DNA of 64,000 nt from an uncultured Tateyamaria sp. (GTDB lineage: Bacteria > Pseudomonadota > Alphaproteobacteria > Rhodobacterales > Rhodobacteraceae). A program made the translations under genes and the position numbers. Location: positions 124,001 through 188,000 of the forward strand of contig CANMVD010000002.1 of the NCBI GenBank assembly GCA_947501275.1, written 5' to 3'. The notes beneath the pieces are model-generated. The model saw nothing but the letters and a program-made list of their open reading frames with translations, ran no database searches and was not told where the DNA came from. Of the stretch, positions 36,653-46,689 are shown in pieces. The stretch's first letter is position 1; the number at the start of each line of letters is the position of its first letter.

Positions 36653-37423
36653 ATGACAGAGGACTATCTGACAATCAACAAAGACGTCTGGAACGCTGAC
36701 GCGGCGAACTGGATAGATTTTGCACGCGCGCAGTGGTCCCTCAAGGCGCTGGAATGGGGCACTTGGGGCAATCTGGAGTCCACACTGAAATTGCTGCCCA
36801 AGGACATGGCAGGCATGAACGCCATCGAACTGGGTTGCGGCACGGGCTATGTCTCTTTCTGGATGCATCAACGCGGCGCGCGCGTCACCGGCATCGACAT
36901 TTCGCCAAAGCAACTCGCAACCGCGCGCACCCTTGCCGAAGAACATGCCGCCGACATCACCTTTGTCGAAGGCAACGCCGAAGCCACCGAGTTGCCGGGT
37001 GGAGGCTTTGACTTTGCAATCTCGGAATACGGAGCCTCGATCTGGTGCCCACCACAGGCTTGGCTCACCGAAGCATGGCGGCTGCTGCGTCCCGGTGGAC
37101 AGTTGGTGTTTCTTGGGAACCACCCGCTGTCTCTGATCTGTTCACCCCTTGATGGCGCGCCAGCAGAGCGCAGGTTGCACCGGCCCTATCGCGACATGTG
37201 GGGCGCGGATTGGACACAAGTGCCGATTGAGCCGACAGGCGTTTGCTTTAATCTGACGACTGCAAGTTGGATGGCTCTGTTTTCAAAAATTGGCTTTGTC
37301 GTCACACAATATCAGGAGCTTTATGCACCTGATGAGGCCATGGGCACGCGCGCCGCCGTGCCTGCGGACTGGGCCAAGAGCTATCCGGTCGAGCAGGTTT
37401 GGCATCTGCAAAAGCCTGAATAA
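36653..37423 (+). CDS. Class I SAM-dependent methyltransferase
   Basis: A 256-residue methyltransferase (start ATG 36653; ATG 36647 is equally possible). SAM-binding motif I is AIELGCGTGYVSFW (about 60-73), followed by VTGIDISPKQL, and VEGNAEATELPGGGFDFAIS is motif II. A C-terminal part includes WTQVPIEPTGVCFNLTT. It resembles UbiE/Methyltransf_11 enzymes; the substrate is unknown. It stands alone after the RND pair. Confidence 0.88.
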   Translation: MTEDYLTINKDVWNADAANWIDFARAQWSLKALEWGTWGNLESTLKLLPKDMAGMNAIELGCGTGYVSFWMHQRGARVTGIDISPKQLATARTLAEEHAADITFVEGNAEATELPGGGFDFAISEYGASIWCPPQAWLTEAWRLLRPGGQLVFLGNHPLSLICSPLDGAPAERRLHRPYRDMWGADWTQVPIEPTGVCFNLTTASWMALFSKIGFVVTQYQELYAPDEAMGTRAAVPADWAKSYPVEQVWHLQKPE

Positions 37424-37645
37424 CTGACGGGACAAGCCGACCATCACAAGACACGCAGCCAAAGCAATCGTAGGCGCACAACCCTCGCCTTCACAGACTT
37501 CACGGGTTGCCTCACAAGCTTTGAATTCCTGCAAAACACACGCACCCTTGCATGATCTCAAAACGTTCCATCCATGCCACATCACCCACCCGTTCATACC
37601 CGGCAGGACTGGACTCCACAGCACAACAGCGCCACGCTGCCCGAC

Positions 37646-38200
37646 ATGAACAAAGCCGTATTCCTCTGTGCTCTTCTGCCCCTTGCCGCCTGCCTGACGG
37701 AAGACGTGGACAGCATTCAGATGGCCTCTCGTGCCCTGCCCCAATCGCAGAACGAGATCGCGTTTATGTCGCGCGTTTTCAACGACATACAGCCAACATC
37801 AATTGCTGAGGGTCGGGAATATTGCGGACTGATCGGGGTGGACGAATTTGGTGAAATGGTGGCCACACCGCCACGGCGCGGGCGCACGTCATCCTGTCTG
37901 CCCCCCGCCCCCAATGCGGTCAATTTCACTGTCCTTGCCTCCTATCATACGCACGGTGCCTGGAGTCCCGAATTCCTGACAGAGATCCCTTCCTTTGACG
38001 ACATGCGTACCGACATTGAGGACGGCACTGACGGCTACATCGCAACACCGGGTGGGCGGATGTGGTACGTTGATGCCAGAAACCGGGTTGCGCGGCAGAT
38101 CTGCGGATTGAACTGCTTAATCCCCGATCCCGGTTTTCAAGTCGATCCCGACTATCCCGTTGAGTCCACTTACACTTTGGACGATCTGCGCGACTACTAG
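37646..38200 (+). CDS. DUF4329-like lipoprotein
   Basis: A 184-residue protein starting at ATG 37646 (NKAVFLCALLPLAAC), whose LPLAAC is a lipobox, so it should be a lipid-anchored periplasmic protein. The body carries REYCGLIGVDEFGEM, then ASYHTHGAWSP and PSFDDMRTD, and YIATPGGRMWYVD. The histidine pair plus a following S-x2-D resembles the JAMM metal site of MPN-fold proteins, though with a longer spacing. DUF4329 proteins have this layout. Its activity is unknown. Confidence 0.7.
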   Translation: MNKAVFLCALLPLAACLTEDVDSIQMASRALPQSQNEIAFMSRVFNDIQPTSIAEGREYCGLIGVDEFGEMVATPPRRGRTSSCLPPAPNAVNFTVLASYHTHGAWSPEFLTEIPSFDDMRTDIEDGTDGYIATPGGRMWYVDARNRVARQICGLNCLIPDPGFQVDPDYPVESTYTLDDLRDY

Positions 38201-38349
38201 GCCCCTTCGCTTCGAAAAAAGCGAAAAGTGTGATATAATGCACATTCCGGCATGTTTCGTCGGCTGTCTGCTTATTCGTGACACCCTGTTTTCAAATATT
38301 GGTTCAACGCGCCAGATCCTAACCTGCGCGCCTAAAAGGGAGTTTTCCC

Positions 38350-39594
38350 ATGACGAATATTACCGTCGACAAAACTGAATTGTGGAAGGCCTTTGGACTG
38401 ATCAACCTGATGCCTTTGGCGGTCGCTGACCCCAAACAACTGCCTGCACCCGCTGAAAAAGCCTTTGCGGACAAGAACATAGATGTGCACCCCAAGCTCG
38501 ACCAGAACGCGATCGAACGGGCTGTCACGTGGAAATTCCAGCACGTCGTCATTGCGCACAACAAGGACAAGCGTAAGGCGCTCACCGATCTGGTGCAGAC
38601 CGCAATTGGCCTTGTGCCCAATATGGTACGTGCCAGTTCGGGTGACTTTACCGGCTCGTTTGCTTCGGGTCATGCCATCGTGTCGCTGATGTACACAATT
38701 GTCTCAAGCATCATCGAACTTGTTGAAAACAACAAGGCTCAGGATGTCATTGCCGCCAAGACGTTTAACGTGACTTTTCAGAGAGATGCAGGCGATACCT
38801 CAGACAAGGTTGTGGGCTATCGCCTCTACCTGCACTCGCGCTGGCTGAGCACGGATATCACCGACCCGCAGGACGACAATGGCCACAATCGTTGCCAAGG
38901 ATTGTGGGTGAACAACAACCAGAAAAGCTTTGCCCGCGTCAGAAGCAGAGTCAGCCACACAGATGTCTATCACAATCTGTTGGGTGAGCGGACCTATCCT
39001 CTGCGCGCCGATCAGACCTCGCATCAGGTCAAGTTTGAAATAAAGACCGCTGCGCAAACGGACTGGAATCTGTTTGTGAACCTCAATTCGTCTGTAACAC
39101 TGCGCATCTACATCGCTGATAACATGGACGAATTGACGAAACTCATGAATCCCGAAGAGGTCGCCAACATCTTCCTTGAGGATGGCACTGAGCTGGTCGC
39201 GTCAACCGACGCCCCCGAGACTGTGGACCCAGCCCTGATCGACGTTCCCGATGTCTTGAGCGAAGTTGCCGTGGCTCTGAACGCACCCGGCGCGCCATTG
39301 GCCCCTTCCGCACCGCTGAACGTGGCCGCGCCTGCTCTGGCGCACCTGCCTTTGGCGATGACGGTGGTGCCGCTGAATGATCGGGCCGCGCGCTTCCTTG
39401 CACATTTGTCGGATGGAAAGATCCCTCATGTGGGTTTGCATCTGTCCAAACAGCAACCCGAGGAGCTGTTTGTGCTGGCGCAGGGGCTTGGCGTGCCGGC
39501 GCAAATGATGGCGGACATGAGCGCCGTGGGTTTGGCGCAGGCGATCCTCAAACATCTGGGCAGCGCACATCAGAATTACCCCGCAACACATTGA
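38350..39594 (+). CDS. Orphan protein of unknown family
   Basis: A 414-residue protein with a GGGAG ribosome binding site and ATG 38350. There is no signal peptide. A helical N-terminal part (to about 150) leads into a central region that reads as beta strands with many polar residues (YRLYLHSRWLSTDITDP, HQVKFEIKTAAQTDWNLFVNL). Then come an Ala/Pro-rich linker (NAPGAPLAPSAPLNVAAPAL, about 310-330) and a small helical C-terminal domain. I recognise no family. It stands alone, with a terminator shared with tig. Confidence 0.7.
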   Translation: MTNITVDKTELWKAFGLINLMPLAVADPKQLPAPAEKAFADKNIDVHPKLDQNAIERAVTWKFQHVVIAHNKDKRKALTDLVQTAIGLVPNMVRASSGDFTGSFASGHAIVSLMYTIVSSIIELVENNKAQDVIAAKTFNVTFQRDAGDTSDKVVGYRLYLHSRWLSTDITDPQDDNGHNRCQGLWVNNNQKSFARVRSRVSHTDVYHNLLGERTYPLRADQTSHQVKFEIKTAAQTDWNLFVNLNSSVTLRIYIADNMDELTKLMNPEEVANIFLEDGTELVASTDAPETVDPALIDVPDVLSEVAVALNAPGAPLAPSAPLNVAAPALAHLPLAMTVVPLNDRAARFLAHLSDGKIPHVGLHLSKQQPEELFVLAQGLGVPAQMMADMSAVGLAQAILKHLGSAHQNYPATH

Positions 39595-39608
39595 TTTTGA
39601 AAAAGTAA

Positions 39609-39640
39609 GGCCGCATCCAACATCGGACGCGGCCTCGTTT
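39609..39640. terminator. Bidirectional terminator between the orphan gene and tig
   Basis: AGGCCGCATCC and GGACGCGGCCT pair at 10 of 11 positions, with GTTTT on the plus-strand side and an A-rich left flank (T-rich on the minus strand). It lies between convergent genes. Confidence 0.8.
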
Positions 39641-39665
39641 TCAACACCATGCGTGGTCGCCTGGA

Positions 39666-40997
39666 TTACTCTTCTTCCAGCGCCTCAACCGCCTTCTGAA
39701 GATCGTCCTTGCTGATCTCTTTGTCTTTGACTGTGGCGTTTTCCACGATGTGATCGACAACCTTGTCTTCAAACAGCGGCGCGCGCAGTTGCTGCTGCAT
39801 CTGCGGGTTTTGCTGCACAAACTCAAAGAACTGGCGCTCCTGCCCGGGGTACTGACGGGCCTGCGCCATAACGGCCTGGCTCATCTCGGCATCGGTCACT
39901 TCCACCTCGGCTTTCTGGCCTACATCGGCAAGCAGTAGACCAAGGCGCACCCGGCGCTCGGCCAGTTCAGTGTGCTCTTTGGTGGCTTCGATCTCGGGGT
40001 GGTCGTGCCCTTCGACGTCAGGGTTTTCTTCGTGCCACAGTTGATGTGCGATCTGCTTGGCTTCGGCCTCGACAAGGCTTGGTGGCAGTTCAAAGGAAAC
40101 GGCTGTGTCCAGTTGGTCCAGCAATGCACGTTTCATAACGGCACGGGCTGCGCCCGCATATTCGCCTTCAAGCTGCGTTGCGATCTGCGTTTTCAGACCG
40201 GCCAGATCCTCGGCGCCGTACTTTGTCGCCAGATCATCGTTGATTTCGGCTGCGACGGGCTCTTTGACCTCTTTAATCGTGCAGTCAAACACGGCCTCTT
40301 TACCTGCGAGGTTCTCGGCCTGATAATCTTCGGGGAAAGAAACGGTTACAGCTTTTTCCTCACCCGCTTTCACGCCCACCAGTTGCTCTTCGAAACCGGG
40401 GATGAACGAGTTGGACCCAAGCACCAGCGGGTAGTCTTCGGCAGACCCGCCTTCAAAGGCCTCGCCATCGACCTTGCCGACAAAATTCATGACAACCTGA
40501 TCGCCGTCCTTGGCTTTGGAGCCTTTCTTGCGGGCCTTGAAGTCCTGCGCATTTTCGGCAAGCGAGTTCAGCGTTTCGTCAACGGCGGCATCATCTGCTT
40601 TCACGACAAGGCGCTCTAGCTTCAACTTGGCCATGTCGACTTCGGGGATCTCGGGAAGCGCTTCATAGGACATGTCGACAGCGATATCGTCGCCCTCTTT
40701 CCAGTCCTCGTTGGTCATTTTGACTTCGGGCTGCATCGCAGGACGGTCACCGGAAGATTCAAAGTGATCCGCCATGGCACCATCAATGGTTTCCTGCATC
40801 GCTTCGCCCAACAGACGCTGGCCAAATTGCTTCTTCAGCAACGCCATTGGCACCTTGCCCTTGCGGAACCCCTTCATTTCAACGTCAGGCTGGGCTTCCG
40901 CCAGCTTTTCGTTGACCTTGGCGTCCAGTTCGGCGGCGCTCACGGTGATGGCATAGCCGCGTTTCAGACCTTCGTTCAGCGTCTCAGTGACCTGCAT
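39666..40997 (-). CDS. tig: Trigger factor, ribosome-associated chaperone and prolyl isomerase
   Basis: A 443-residue chaperone. The N-terminal ribosome-binding domain has the signature GFRKGKVP (about 43-50); the FKBP-type isomerase domain is near 150-240 ([20 protein letters not shown]); the rest is the helical C-terminal arm. The start is ATG 40997 ([14 protein letters not shown]) with GGGAG upstream. It folds nascent chains at the ribosome exit. Monocistronic here. Confidence 0.97.
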   Translation of the reverse strand: MQVTETLNEGLKRGYAITVSAAELDAKVNEKLAEAQPDVEMKGFRKGKVPMALLKKQFGQRLLGEAMQETIDGAMADHFESSGDRPAMQPEVKMTNEDWKEGDDIAVDMSYEALPEIPEVDMAKLKLERLVVKADDAAVDETLNSLAENAQDFKARKKGSKAKDGDQVVMNFVGKVDGEAFEGGSAEDYPLVLGSNSFIPGFEEQLVGVKAGEEKAVTVSFPEDYQAENLAGKEAVFDCTIKEVKEPVAAEINDDLATKYGAEDLAGLKTQIATQLEGEYAGAARAVMKRALLDQLDTAVSFELPPSLVEAEAKQIAHQLWHEENPDVEGHDHPEIEATKEHTELAERRVRLGLLLADVGQKAEVEVTDAEMSQAVMAQARQYPGQERQFFEFVQQNPQMQQQLRAPLFEDKVVDHIVENATVKDKEISKDDLQKAVEALEEE

Positions 40998-41307
40998 GTG
41001 TGCTCCCATAGCGTATAGGCCCCTCGATGCGGGGCTAATCTCAAATTCGCGCCCTTCTATGCAGGGTGGATGCGGTGTGCAAGGGGATTGCAGCCAAAGC
41101 CGACAATTGTCGCTGTTTGCGGCAACATACCTGACCGCACTGGTGTATTGACGCAGGGCGTCGACTCCAACGATACCCGGTTGAGATGTATTTCCAATTG
41201 CGCCGCGCGTCTGTTTAAGTGCGTGTTAACCCACCTTGACGCATTACTACCCCAACGTGCGCCCGTATTCTTGGGGCTTGGGTGCCAGTGTCACAAAGGA
41301 AAGAGAC
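40998..41307. other. Divergent gap between tig and the signalling cluster
   Basis: A 310-base non-coding region. A small hairpin GCCCC...GGGGC (41018-41034) lies in the tig leader. The rest should hold the tig promoter and one for the signalling genes; I see no other clear element and no credible gene. Confidence 0.35.
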
Positions 41308-41445
41308 ATGTTGCAATGGCTGTTTTGGGCTCTTTTCGCAGCCTTCCTTGGCGGGCACGTTCTGCGAGTGAGCGCGCAGGTCTTGGCGCCCATTCGCCAA
41401 ACAGCGCGGCACAAGCGCCTGCCGTTGCGCAACGATTCCGGTTAG
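41308..41445 (+). CDS. Small single-helix membrane protein, unknown
   Basis: A 45-residue protein beginning MLQWLFWALFAAFLGGHVLR, preceded by AAAGGAAAGAG at ideal spacing. A hydrophobic helix at residues 2-15 is followed by a basic tail (RQTARHKRLPLRND), so it should be an inner-membrane protein with the tail inside. It lies 7 bases before the sensor kinase and so is probably co-translated with it; a role as kinase partner is speculation. Confidence 0.6.
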   Translation: MLQWLFWALFAAFLGGHVLRVSAQVLAPIRQTARHKRLPLRNDSG

Positions 41446-41452
41446 GCACAGC

Positions 41453-42937
41453 GTGATCAAAAAGGGCATATCCAAACGGCTTGGGCCGCGACTGGTGATT
41501 GCATCACTGATCGTTGGCTCAGTGTTATCTGTCTTTTCGACCGGTTTGCAGTTGGCCGCCAGCTATGCACGCCAACGCTCGGATGCGACGCTTGTGCTTG
41601 GCCGCATCGAAACCACCTTGGCGGATTCCCTCGAACAGGCGGTTTGGACCTTCAACTTTGCGCAGGTAGAGATCATTTTAGATGGGGTCTACTCCGATCC
41701 CAACATAGGCTATGTGGTTCTGACCACGCAAACAGGCCACGAATGGGTGCGCGGTACACCCCAAACCTCGGGTCTGAACAGGGAATACGATTTACGTCAC
41801 CTTGTCGGCCCCGGCAGAATGGAGACGGTTGGCACGCTGAACGTGGTGCTGTCACTTGACGCAATCAATCAACGGGTCTGGGCTGAATTCTGGACCACGT
41901 TGCTGACCAATCTGGGCAAGGCCTATTTGGCGGCGCTCGCGCTGCTCTTTCTCGTGCATCGCATGATCATCCGGCATCTGCGCCAAATTGTAGATCACGT
42001 TGCGGACAACACGCCGCTGAACACCAAGGCCGCACTGAACCTCAAGCGCAACACATCGTACCATTCAGACGATCTGGGCAAGATCGTGGATGCGGTGACG
42101 TCCTTTGAAAACCGCACACGCAATCACATGGGAGAATTGGTTACCGAGGTCAACGAACGCACAAATGCCGAACAAAAAGCGCGCGAAGCTTTGTCGGTCC
42201 GCTCTCGTTTTCTGGCCACCATGAGCCACGAGATCCGCACCCCACTCAATGCCATCATGGGCTTTCTTCACCTGATCGAGAGTCATGACGGTGTGCCGGA
42301 ACGGCCAACCACCTACGCGCAAACCGCAAACCGCGCCGCGCATCAGCTTTTGTCCCTTCTGAACAACACGTTGGACATGTCGCGACTTGAATCCAATGCC
42401 ATCGAAATTACACGCCGCCCAACTGAAATCCGCGCCTTGGCGGAACAATGGCATCAAAGCGCGGTGGCCGATATCACGTTCCGCGAAAAGAACCTCGAAG
42501 TGGTCCTGGATGTCGCTGACACGCTCCCCCAAGAGGCGCACATCGATGGGCCGCACGTTTCACAGGTCGTCCAGAACCTGATCGACAACGCAATCAAGTT
42601 CACCGACCGTGGCAAGATCCGGATCGCTCTATACGAAGAAGCGGCGAGCGCCCCCGGCCACACCCCTGATTTCATCATTGCAGTTTCCGACACCGGCCCC
42701 GGAATCAAAGACGAAGACCGCGCACGTATTTTTGAACGGTTCGTACAAGCCGATTCAGGTATATCCCGCAAACATCGCGGGACGGGTCTGGGATTGTCGA
42801 TTTGCGTGGAGCTTGCGCAACTTATGGACGCTGAACTGAGCCTTGGAACTGCCGAAAGAGATGGTTATTCCACAACCTTCCTGTTAAGGTTGAAAAATCC
42901 AACATGGGTGGATGAGCGACATGTCGCAGCAAAATAA
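41453..42937 (+). CDS. Membrane sensor histidine kinase
   Basis: A 494-residue kinase from GTG 41453. Membrane helices at about 14-36 and 155-173 bracket a ~120-residue periplasmic sensor domain. After a linker and coiled coil, the H-box MSHEIRTPLNAIMGF puts the phosphorylated histidine at H259; N-box NLIDNAIKF, G1 VSDTGPGI and G2 GTGLGLSI follow. It overlaps the start of the downstream receiver gene by 26 bases, suggesting a cognate pair. The signal is unknown. Confidence 0.93.
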   Translation: MIKKGISKRLGPRLVIASLIVGSVLSVFSTGLQLAASYARQRSDATLVLGRIETTLADSLEQAVWTFNFAQVEIILDGVYSDPNIGYVVLTTQTGHEWVRGTPQTSGLNREYDLRHLVGPGRMETVGTLNVVLSLDAINQRVWAEFWTTLLTNLGKAYLAALALLFLVHRMIIRHLRQIVDHVADNTPLNTKAALNLKRNTSYHSDDLGKIVDAVTSFENRTRNHMGELVTEVNERTNAEQKAREALSVRSRFLATMSHEIRTPLNAIMGFLHLIESHDGVPERPTTYAQTANRAAHQLLSLLNNTLDMSRLESNAIEITRRPTEIRALAEQWHQSAVADITFREKNLEVVLDVADTLPQEAHIDGPHVSQVVQNLIDNAIKFTDRGKIRIALYEEAASAPGHTPDFIIAVSDTGPGIKDEDRARIFERFVQADSGISRKHRGTGLGLSICVELAQLMDAELSLGTAERDGYSTTFLLRLKNPTWVDERHVAAK

Positions 42938-43313
42938 AGTTTTACTCGTCGAAGACGACGAGTTTACGCGTTTTATGATGAAGGAAATTATCGGCCACCT
43001 TGGTGTGGAAGTTGTCATCGCTGCTAATGGCGAAGAGGGCTTTCGCGCGCTCAATGACTACCCTCAGGACTTCGGCCTCGTGTTGATGGACCTTCACATG
43101 CCGGTCATGTCCGGTATTGATGCAACGCGTAAGATCCGGTCAGAACGGCAAAACCCGCCCAATGGTGTCACGATCATAGCCGTGACCGCCGATGTAAATT
43201 ATCACGATGAATCCAAGTGTCAGGAGTTGGGCATGAACGGCTTTGCCAGCAAACCCGTATCCCCCGGAACTTTGATGACACTGATCAACCGTTACTGTGC
43301 GGCGGCCGCCTAG
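42912..43313 (+). CDS. Single-domain response regulator (CheY-like)
   Basis: A 133-residue receiver domain with no output domain. The phosphoacceptor is D60 in LVLMDLHMPVMSG, the acidic pair is EDDE (14-17) and the conserved lysine is in ASKPVSPG. It overlaps the kinase gene, so it is the likely phosphate acceptor; it could pass phosphate on or act by protein contact. It lies 28 bases before the CheB-CheR fusion. Confidence 0.92.
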   Translation: MSDMSQQNKVLLVEDDEFTRFMMKEIIGHLGVEVVIAANGEEGFRALNDYPQDFGLVLMDLHMPVMSGIDATRKIRSERQNPPNGVTIIAVTADVNYHDESKCQELGMNGFASKPVSPGTLMTLINRYCAAAA

Positions 43314-43341
43314 AGAGCCGCCTGCGGAGAGACCCCCCTTT

Positions 43342-46300
43342 ATGACGCAGAAGACCAACAAAAACAGCGATATAGCTGACGCCAAGACCTCAACCGACGA
43401 TGGTAACGACGACACGCCAGACGCGAAAACGACGCATCCCACCCCAATTGTAGGCATCGGCGCCTCTGCCGGCGGCCTCGAGGCGGTCTCTCTTCTGGTC
43501 CAGAACCTGCCCGAAAATGCGCCCGCCATATACGTCGTGGCGCAGCATATGTCGCCCACCCACAAAAGCGTTCTGTCGACCCTGATTGCGCGGGAAACCA
43601 AGCTGCCGGTGTTCGAACTTAGCGCGGAGGTGACGCCGGAGCCCAACGCGATCTATGTAACTCCGCCGAACAAGGATGTCGTCTTTGAAGGTGGCAAGTT
43701 GCGGTTGCGCAATCCCTCGGGTCATCCCGCAACACCCAAACCTTCGGCGGATCGACTGTTCAAAAGCATTGCAGAAGCCTGCGGCGAAAACAGTGTCGGT
43801 ATCGTGCTGTCAGGCACCGGTTCTGATGGCAGCTATGGGGTGCAGTCCGTGCGCGAGGCTGGCGGCATCACAATCGCCCAAGAACCATCGACGGCCAAAT
43901 ATGACGGGATGCCAACCTCTGCCATTGAAACTGGCTGCGTAGATCTGACCCTGTCGCCCGAACAGATCGGGACACATCTGGAAAAGATCCTGGCTCAGCC
44001 AAGGAATTTCGACGGGCTGCGCGCGCTCAGCGGCACCCCCAGCCCACTTGGTGACCTGTTCGGCATTCTTTTGGCGCGTACCCAAGTCGACTTTCGTGAC
44101 TACAAGGAAAACACGCTAAATCGCCGTGTGGCCCGCCGGATGCGTGCTCTGGGGATCGAAGGCTACGATTCCTATGTGGATTACTGCCGCACCAACGTAA
44201 ACGAAGTCGACGCACTGCACCGAGATCTGCTCATTTCGGTCACGCGGTTTTTCCGGGATCCCGATCAATTCCGCAATTTGCGGGCCGAGTTAACGTCGAC
44301 CCTTTCCAACCGGGCATCGGGACCGGTGCGTATCTGGATCGTCGGCTGCGCCACAGGCGAAGAGGCCTATACCGTCGCTATCATCATTGCGGAAATCCTT
44401 GGCGGCATCGGGTCATTGGCGAAACGCAATGTACAGATCTTTGCCACCGACATCGACCAGCAGGCCATCGAAGTTGCGCGGCGCGGAGTCTATCCGATCA
44501 CGGCGGCCCAAGATCTCGCGCCCGACATCCTGGCCGACTATTTCGTCGTCGGCGATGCAGACATCACCGTGCGCCCCGAACTGCGCGCTGTGACGCTGTT
44601 CTCGCATCACAATATTTTCCAGGATCCACCGTTCATCAACATGGATCTCGTCAGCATTCGCAACTTGCTGATCTATTTCAATCTGTCGCTGCAGGAACGC
44701 GTGCTAAGCCGCTTGCACTATGCCCTTGCCTCGACCGGTTTGCTGTTTCTGGGCACATCAGAAACCGTGGGTGAAATGGGCGTCTTCTTTGAGGCCCGCC
44801 AAGGCACCGACAAGGTCTTTGGCAAGCGCCGCGGTATTTCCGGTGAACTCTCCATTGAACCGGGGGCTGGCATGTTTCATCGCACGCGCCGCAACATGGG
44901 CGTGTCGGCCAAAACGACCGCCGCCAATGATCCGAATGTGCTGGCAGACTTGTCTCTGGCGCGTGTTGTAGCGCCAAACGGGTTCATTTCGACCCGCAAT
45001 GGAACCATTATCGAGGTTCTTGGTGACCTCAGCCCTTTCATCGAAATTCGTGCAGGCATGTCCACTTCGTTGAACCTGAAGATGTTGATTGAGCCCTTGC
45101 GATCCGAAGCGACCAGCCTGATTGCCGTGGCCATGCGCAACGAAGAACGCCGCATCGGGCGCTGGCACACCGTCTCTATGCCCATTGGCAACCGCGCCCA
45201 ATTGCAGGTCTATCCGTTCCACAACTACAAGGGCGGTGAGATGCACTGCCTGATCTCCATCGACACCAAGTTCGAGGAGCAAACGGAACTGCCGACCATC
45301 GGGCTGCAAGACAGCGAACAACGCGCCTATATCGAGCGCATGGAGATGGAAATCCGCTCCACACAGGAAGCCCTGCAACAGACCATCGAAGAGTTGCAGA
45401 CCGCCAATGAGGAAATGCAGTCCTCCAACGAAGAGCTTCAATCCACAAACGAAGAATTCCAGGCCACAAACGAAGAGCTTGAAACGTCGAACGAGGAACT
45501 CCAGTCCACCAACGAAGAGCTGCTGACCGTCAACGAGGAGTTACAGATCAGTTCGGCTGAACGCCAGGCGCTGGCCTCGGAACTCGAAGCGACGATGACA
45601 TCTGCGCCATACGCAATCGCATTGGCGGATCAGGCTCTGATGTTGCGCCGGATGTCTCGCGTCGCACTTGACCTGTTTGGCCTGTCTGACATGCCGCCAA
45701 GCGGCGTGCATCTCAGCCAGTGCAGCCTTCCTGCAGGTTTCCCGGCACTGGCACCGATTGCCAATACAGTGCTGCGCGTTCAGGAGACCCGCCGCGTGCC
45801 GATCTTGTCGGAGGGCAAGCATTACACCATGATGTTCTCCCCCGTGCATGACGTGCACAAAAAGCTGATCGGTCTGTCCATTACCATCACGCAGTTTGAC
45901 AACGAACCACTGGCCCGGATCATTGAAATGATGAGCGAAGTCAGTCGTGTTGCCCACTGGACCTACAACCTCGATACAAACGAGCTGTTCTGGTCGCCGG
46001 AGATGTATGCGTTGCACGGAATGAACGACAGCGGCGATCCTCCCAATTGGGATTTGGCCCGTAGTCTGGTCCACCCCGAAGACCGCGCCGATGAAGCAGA
46101 AGCGCTGGAACGCTTGATTGAACTTGGTGGCACGCAAGAATACGAATATCGGGTCTTTGGCACCGACGGTCACATCGTTCAGGTTCGCGGCATCACAACC
46201 GCTGTGCACGATTCCATGAATGAGCCAATCCAGTTGATCGGCGTGTTGTGGGACTCCGCGACCGAAGCCCAAAACGAAAACTTCGTCACCAGCCTCGAGG

Positions 46301-46656
46301 CCTTGCAAGAAGACATGGGCATCGGATTTTTCTCGATCGATGTCGAAAATTATCGTCCAATTTGGAACAATGCGATGTTTGACGTGCTGGGGCATGAAAA
46401 GGGTGTGCTGACACCCTCGGTTGAGGCTTTGCTGGATCGGATTGAACCAGATGATCGCGAACGTGTCACAGGCTTGCTGATGCGCACGCTTGAACATGGC
46501 GAGCGATTTGCGACCGAAACAACGGTTGTGCGGGCGGACGGGCAGACTGTGCCCTGTGAATGTCGTGGGCAGGCACGTCTGCAAAGCAAGGGGCGCGTGG
46601 CCTATGTCTTCGGCAGCTTGCGCCCCCTGTCTGAACGCAAGCAACCGGCCGCTTGA
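43342..46656 (+). CDS. CheB-CheR fusion with coiled coil and PAS domains
   Basis: A 1104-residue protein. Residues about 33-225 are a CheB methylesterase (S42 in GASAGG, H69 in AQHMSP, D162 in GTGSDGS). About 230-500 is a CheR methyltransferase (NRRVARRMRALGI, VGCATGEEAYTVA). About 670-750 is a long coiled coil built on repeats like NEELQSTNEEL, followed by PAS-like sensor domains to the end. It lacks a kinase domain; the next gene supplies one. Such proteins usually feed PAS signals into two-component systems, here with no chemotaxis operon nearby. Confidence 0.92.
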   Translation: MTQKTNKNSDIADAKTSTDDGNDDTPDAKTTHPTPIVGIGASAGGLEAVSLLVQNLPENAPAIYVVAQHMSPTHKSVLSTLIARETKLPVFELSAEVTPEPNAIYVTPPNKDVVFEGGKLRLRNPSGHPATPKPSADRLFKSIAEACGENSVGIVLSGTGSDGSYGVQSVREAGGITIAQEPSTAKYDGMPTSAIETGCVDLTLSPEQIGTHLEKILAQPRNFDGLRALSGTPSPLGDLFGILLARTQVDFRDYKENTLNRRVARRMRALGIEGYDSYVDYCRTNVNEVDALHRDLLISVTRFFRDPDQFRNLRAELTSTLSNRASGPVRIWIVGCATGEEAYTVAIIIAEILGGIGSLAKRNVQIFATDIDQQAIEVARRGVYPITAAQDLAPDILADYFVVGDADITVRPELRAVTLFSHHNIFQDPPFINMDLVSIRNLLIYFNLSLQERVLSRLHYALASTGLLFLGTSETVGEMGVFFEARQGTDKVFGKRRGISGELSIEPGAGMFHRTRRNMGVSAKTTAANDPNVLADLSLARVVAPNGFISTRNGTIIEVLGDLSPFIEIRAGMSTSLNLKMLIEPLRSEATSLIAVAMRNEERRIGRWHTVSMPIGNRAQLQVYPFHNYKGGEMHCLISIDTKFEEQTELPTIGLQDSEQRAYIERMEMEIRSTQEALQQTIEELQTANEEMQSSNEELQSTNEEFQATNEELETSNEELQSTNEELLTVNEELQISSAERQALASELEATMTSAPYAIALADQALMLRRMSRVALDLFGLSDMPPSGVHLSQCSLPAGFPALAPIANTVLRVQETRRVPILSEGKHYTMMFSPVHDVHKKLIGLSITITQFDNEPLARIIEMMSEVSRVAHWTYNLDTNELFWSPEMYALHGMNDSGDPPNWDLARSLVHPEDRADEAEALERLIELGGTQEYEYRVFGTDGHIVQVRGITTAVHDSMNEPIQLIGVLWDSATEAQNENFVTSLEALQEDMGIGFFSIDVENYRPIWNNAMFDVLGHEKGVLTPSVEALLDRIEPDDRERVTGLLMRTLEHGERFATETTVVRADGQTVPCECRGQARLQSKGRVAYVFGSLRPLSERKQPAA

Positions 46657-46689
46657 TGGCGTTGTGGGTGATGTGGCGCGGTGGTGCGC

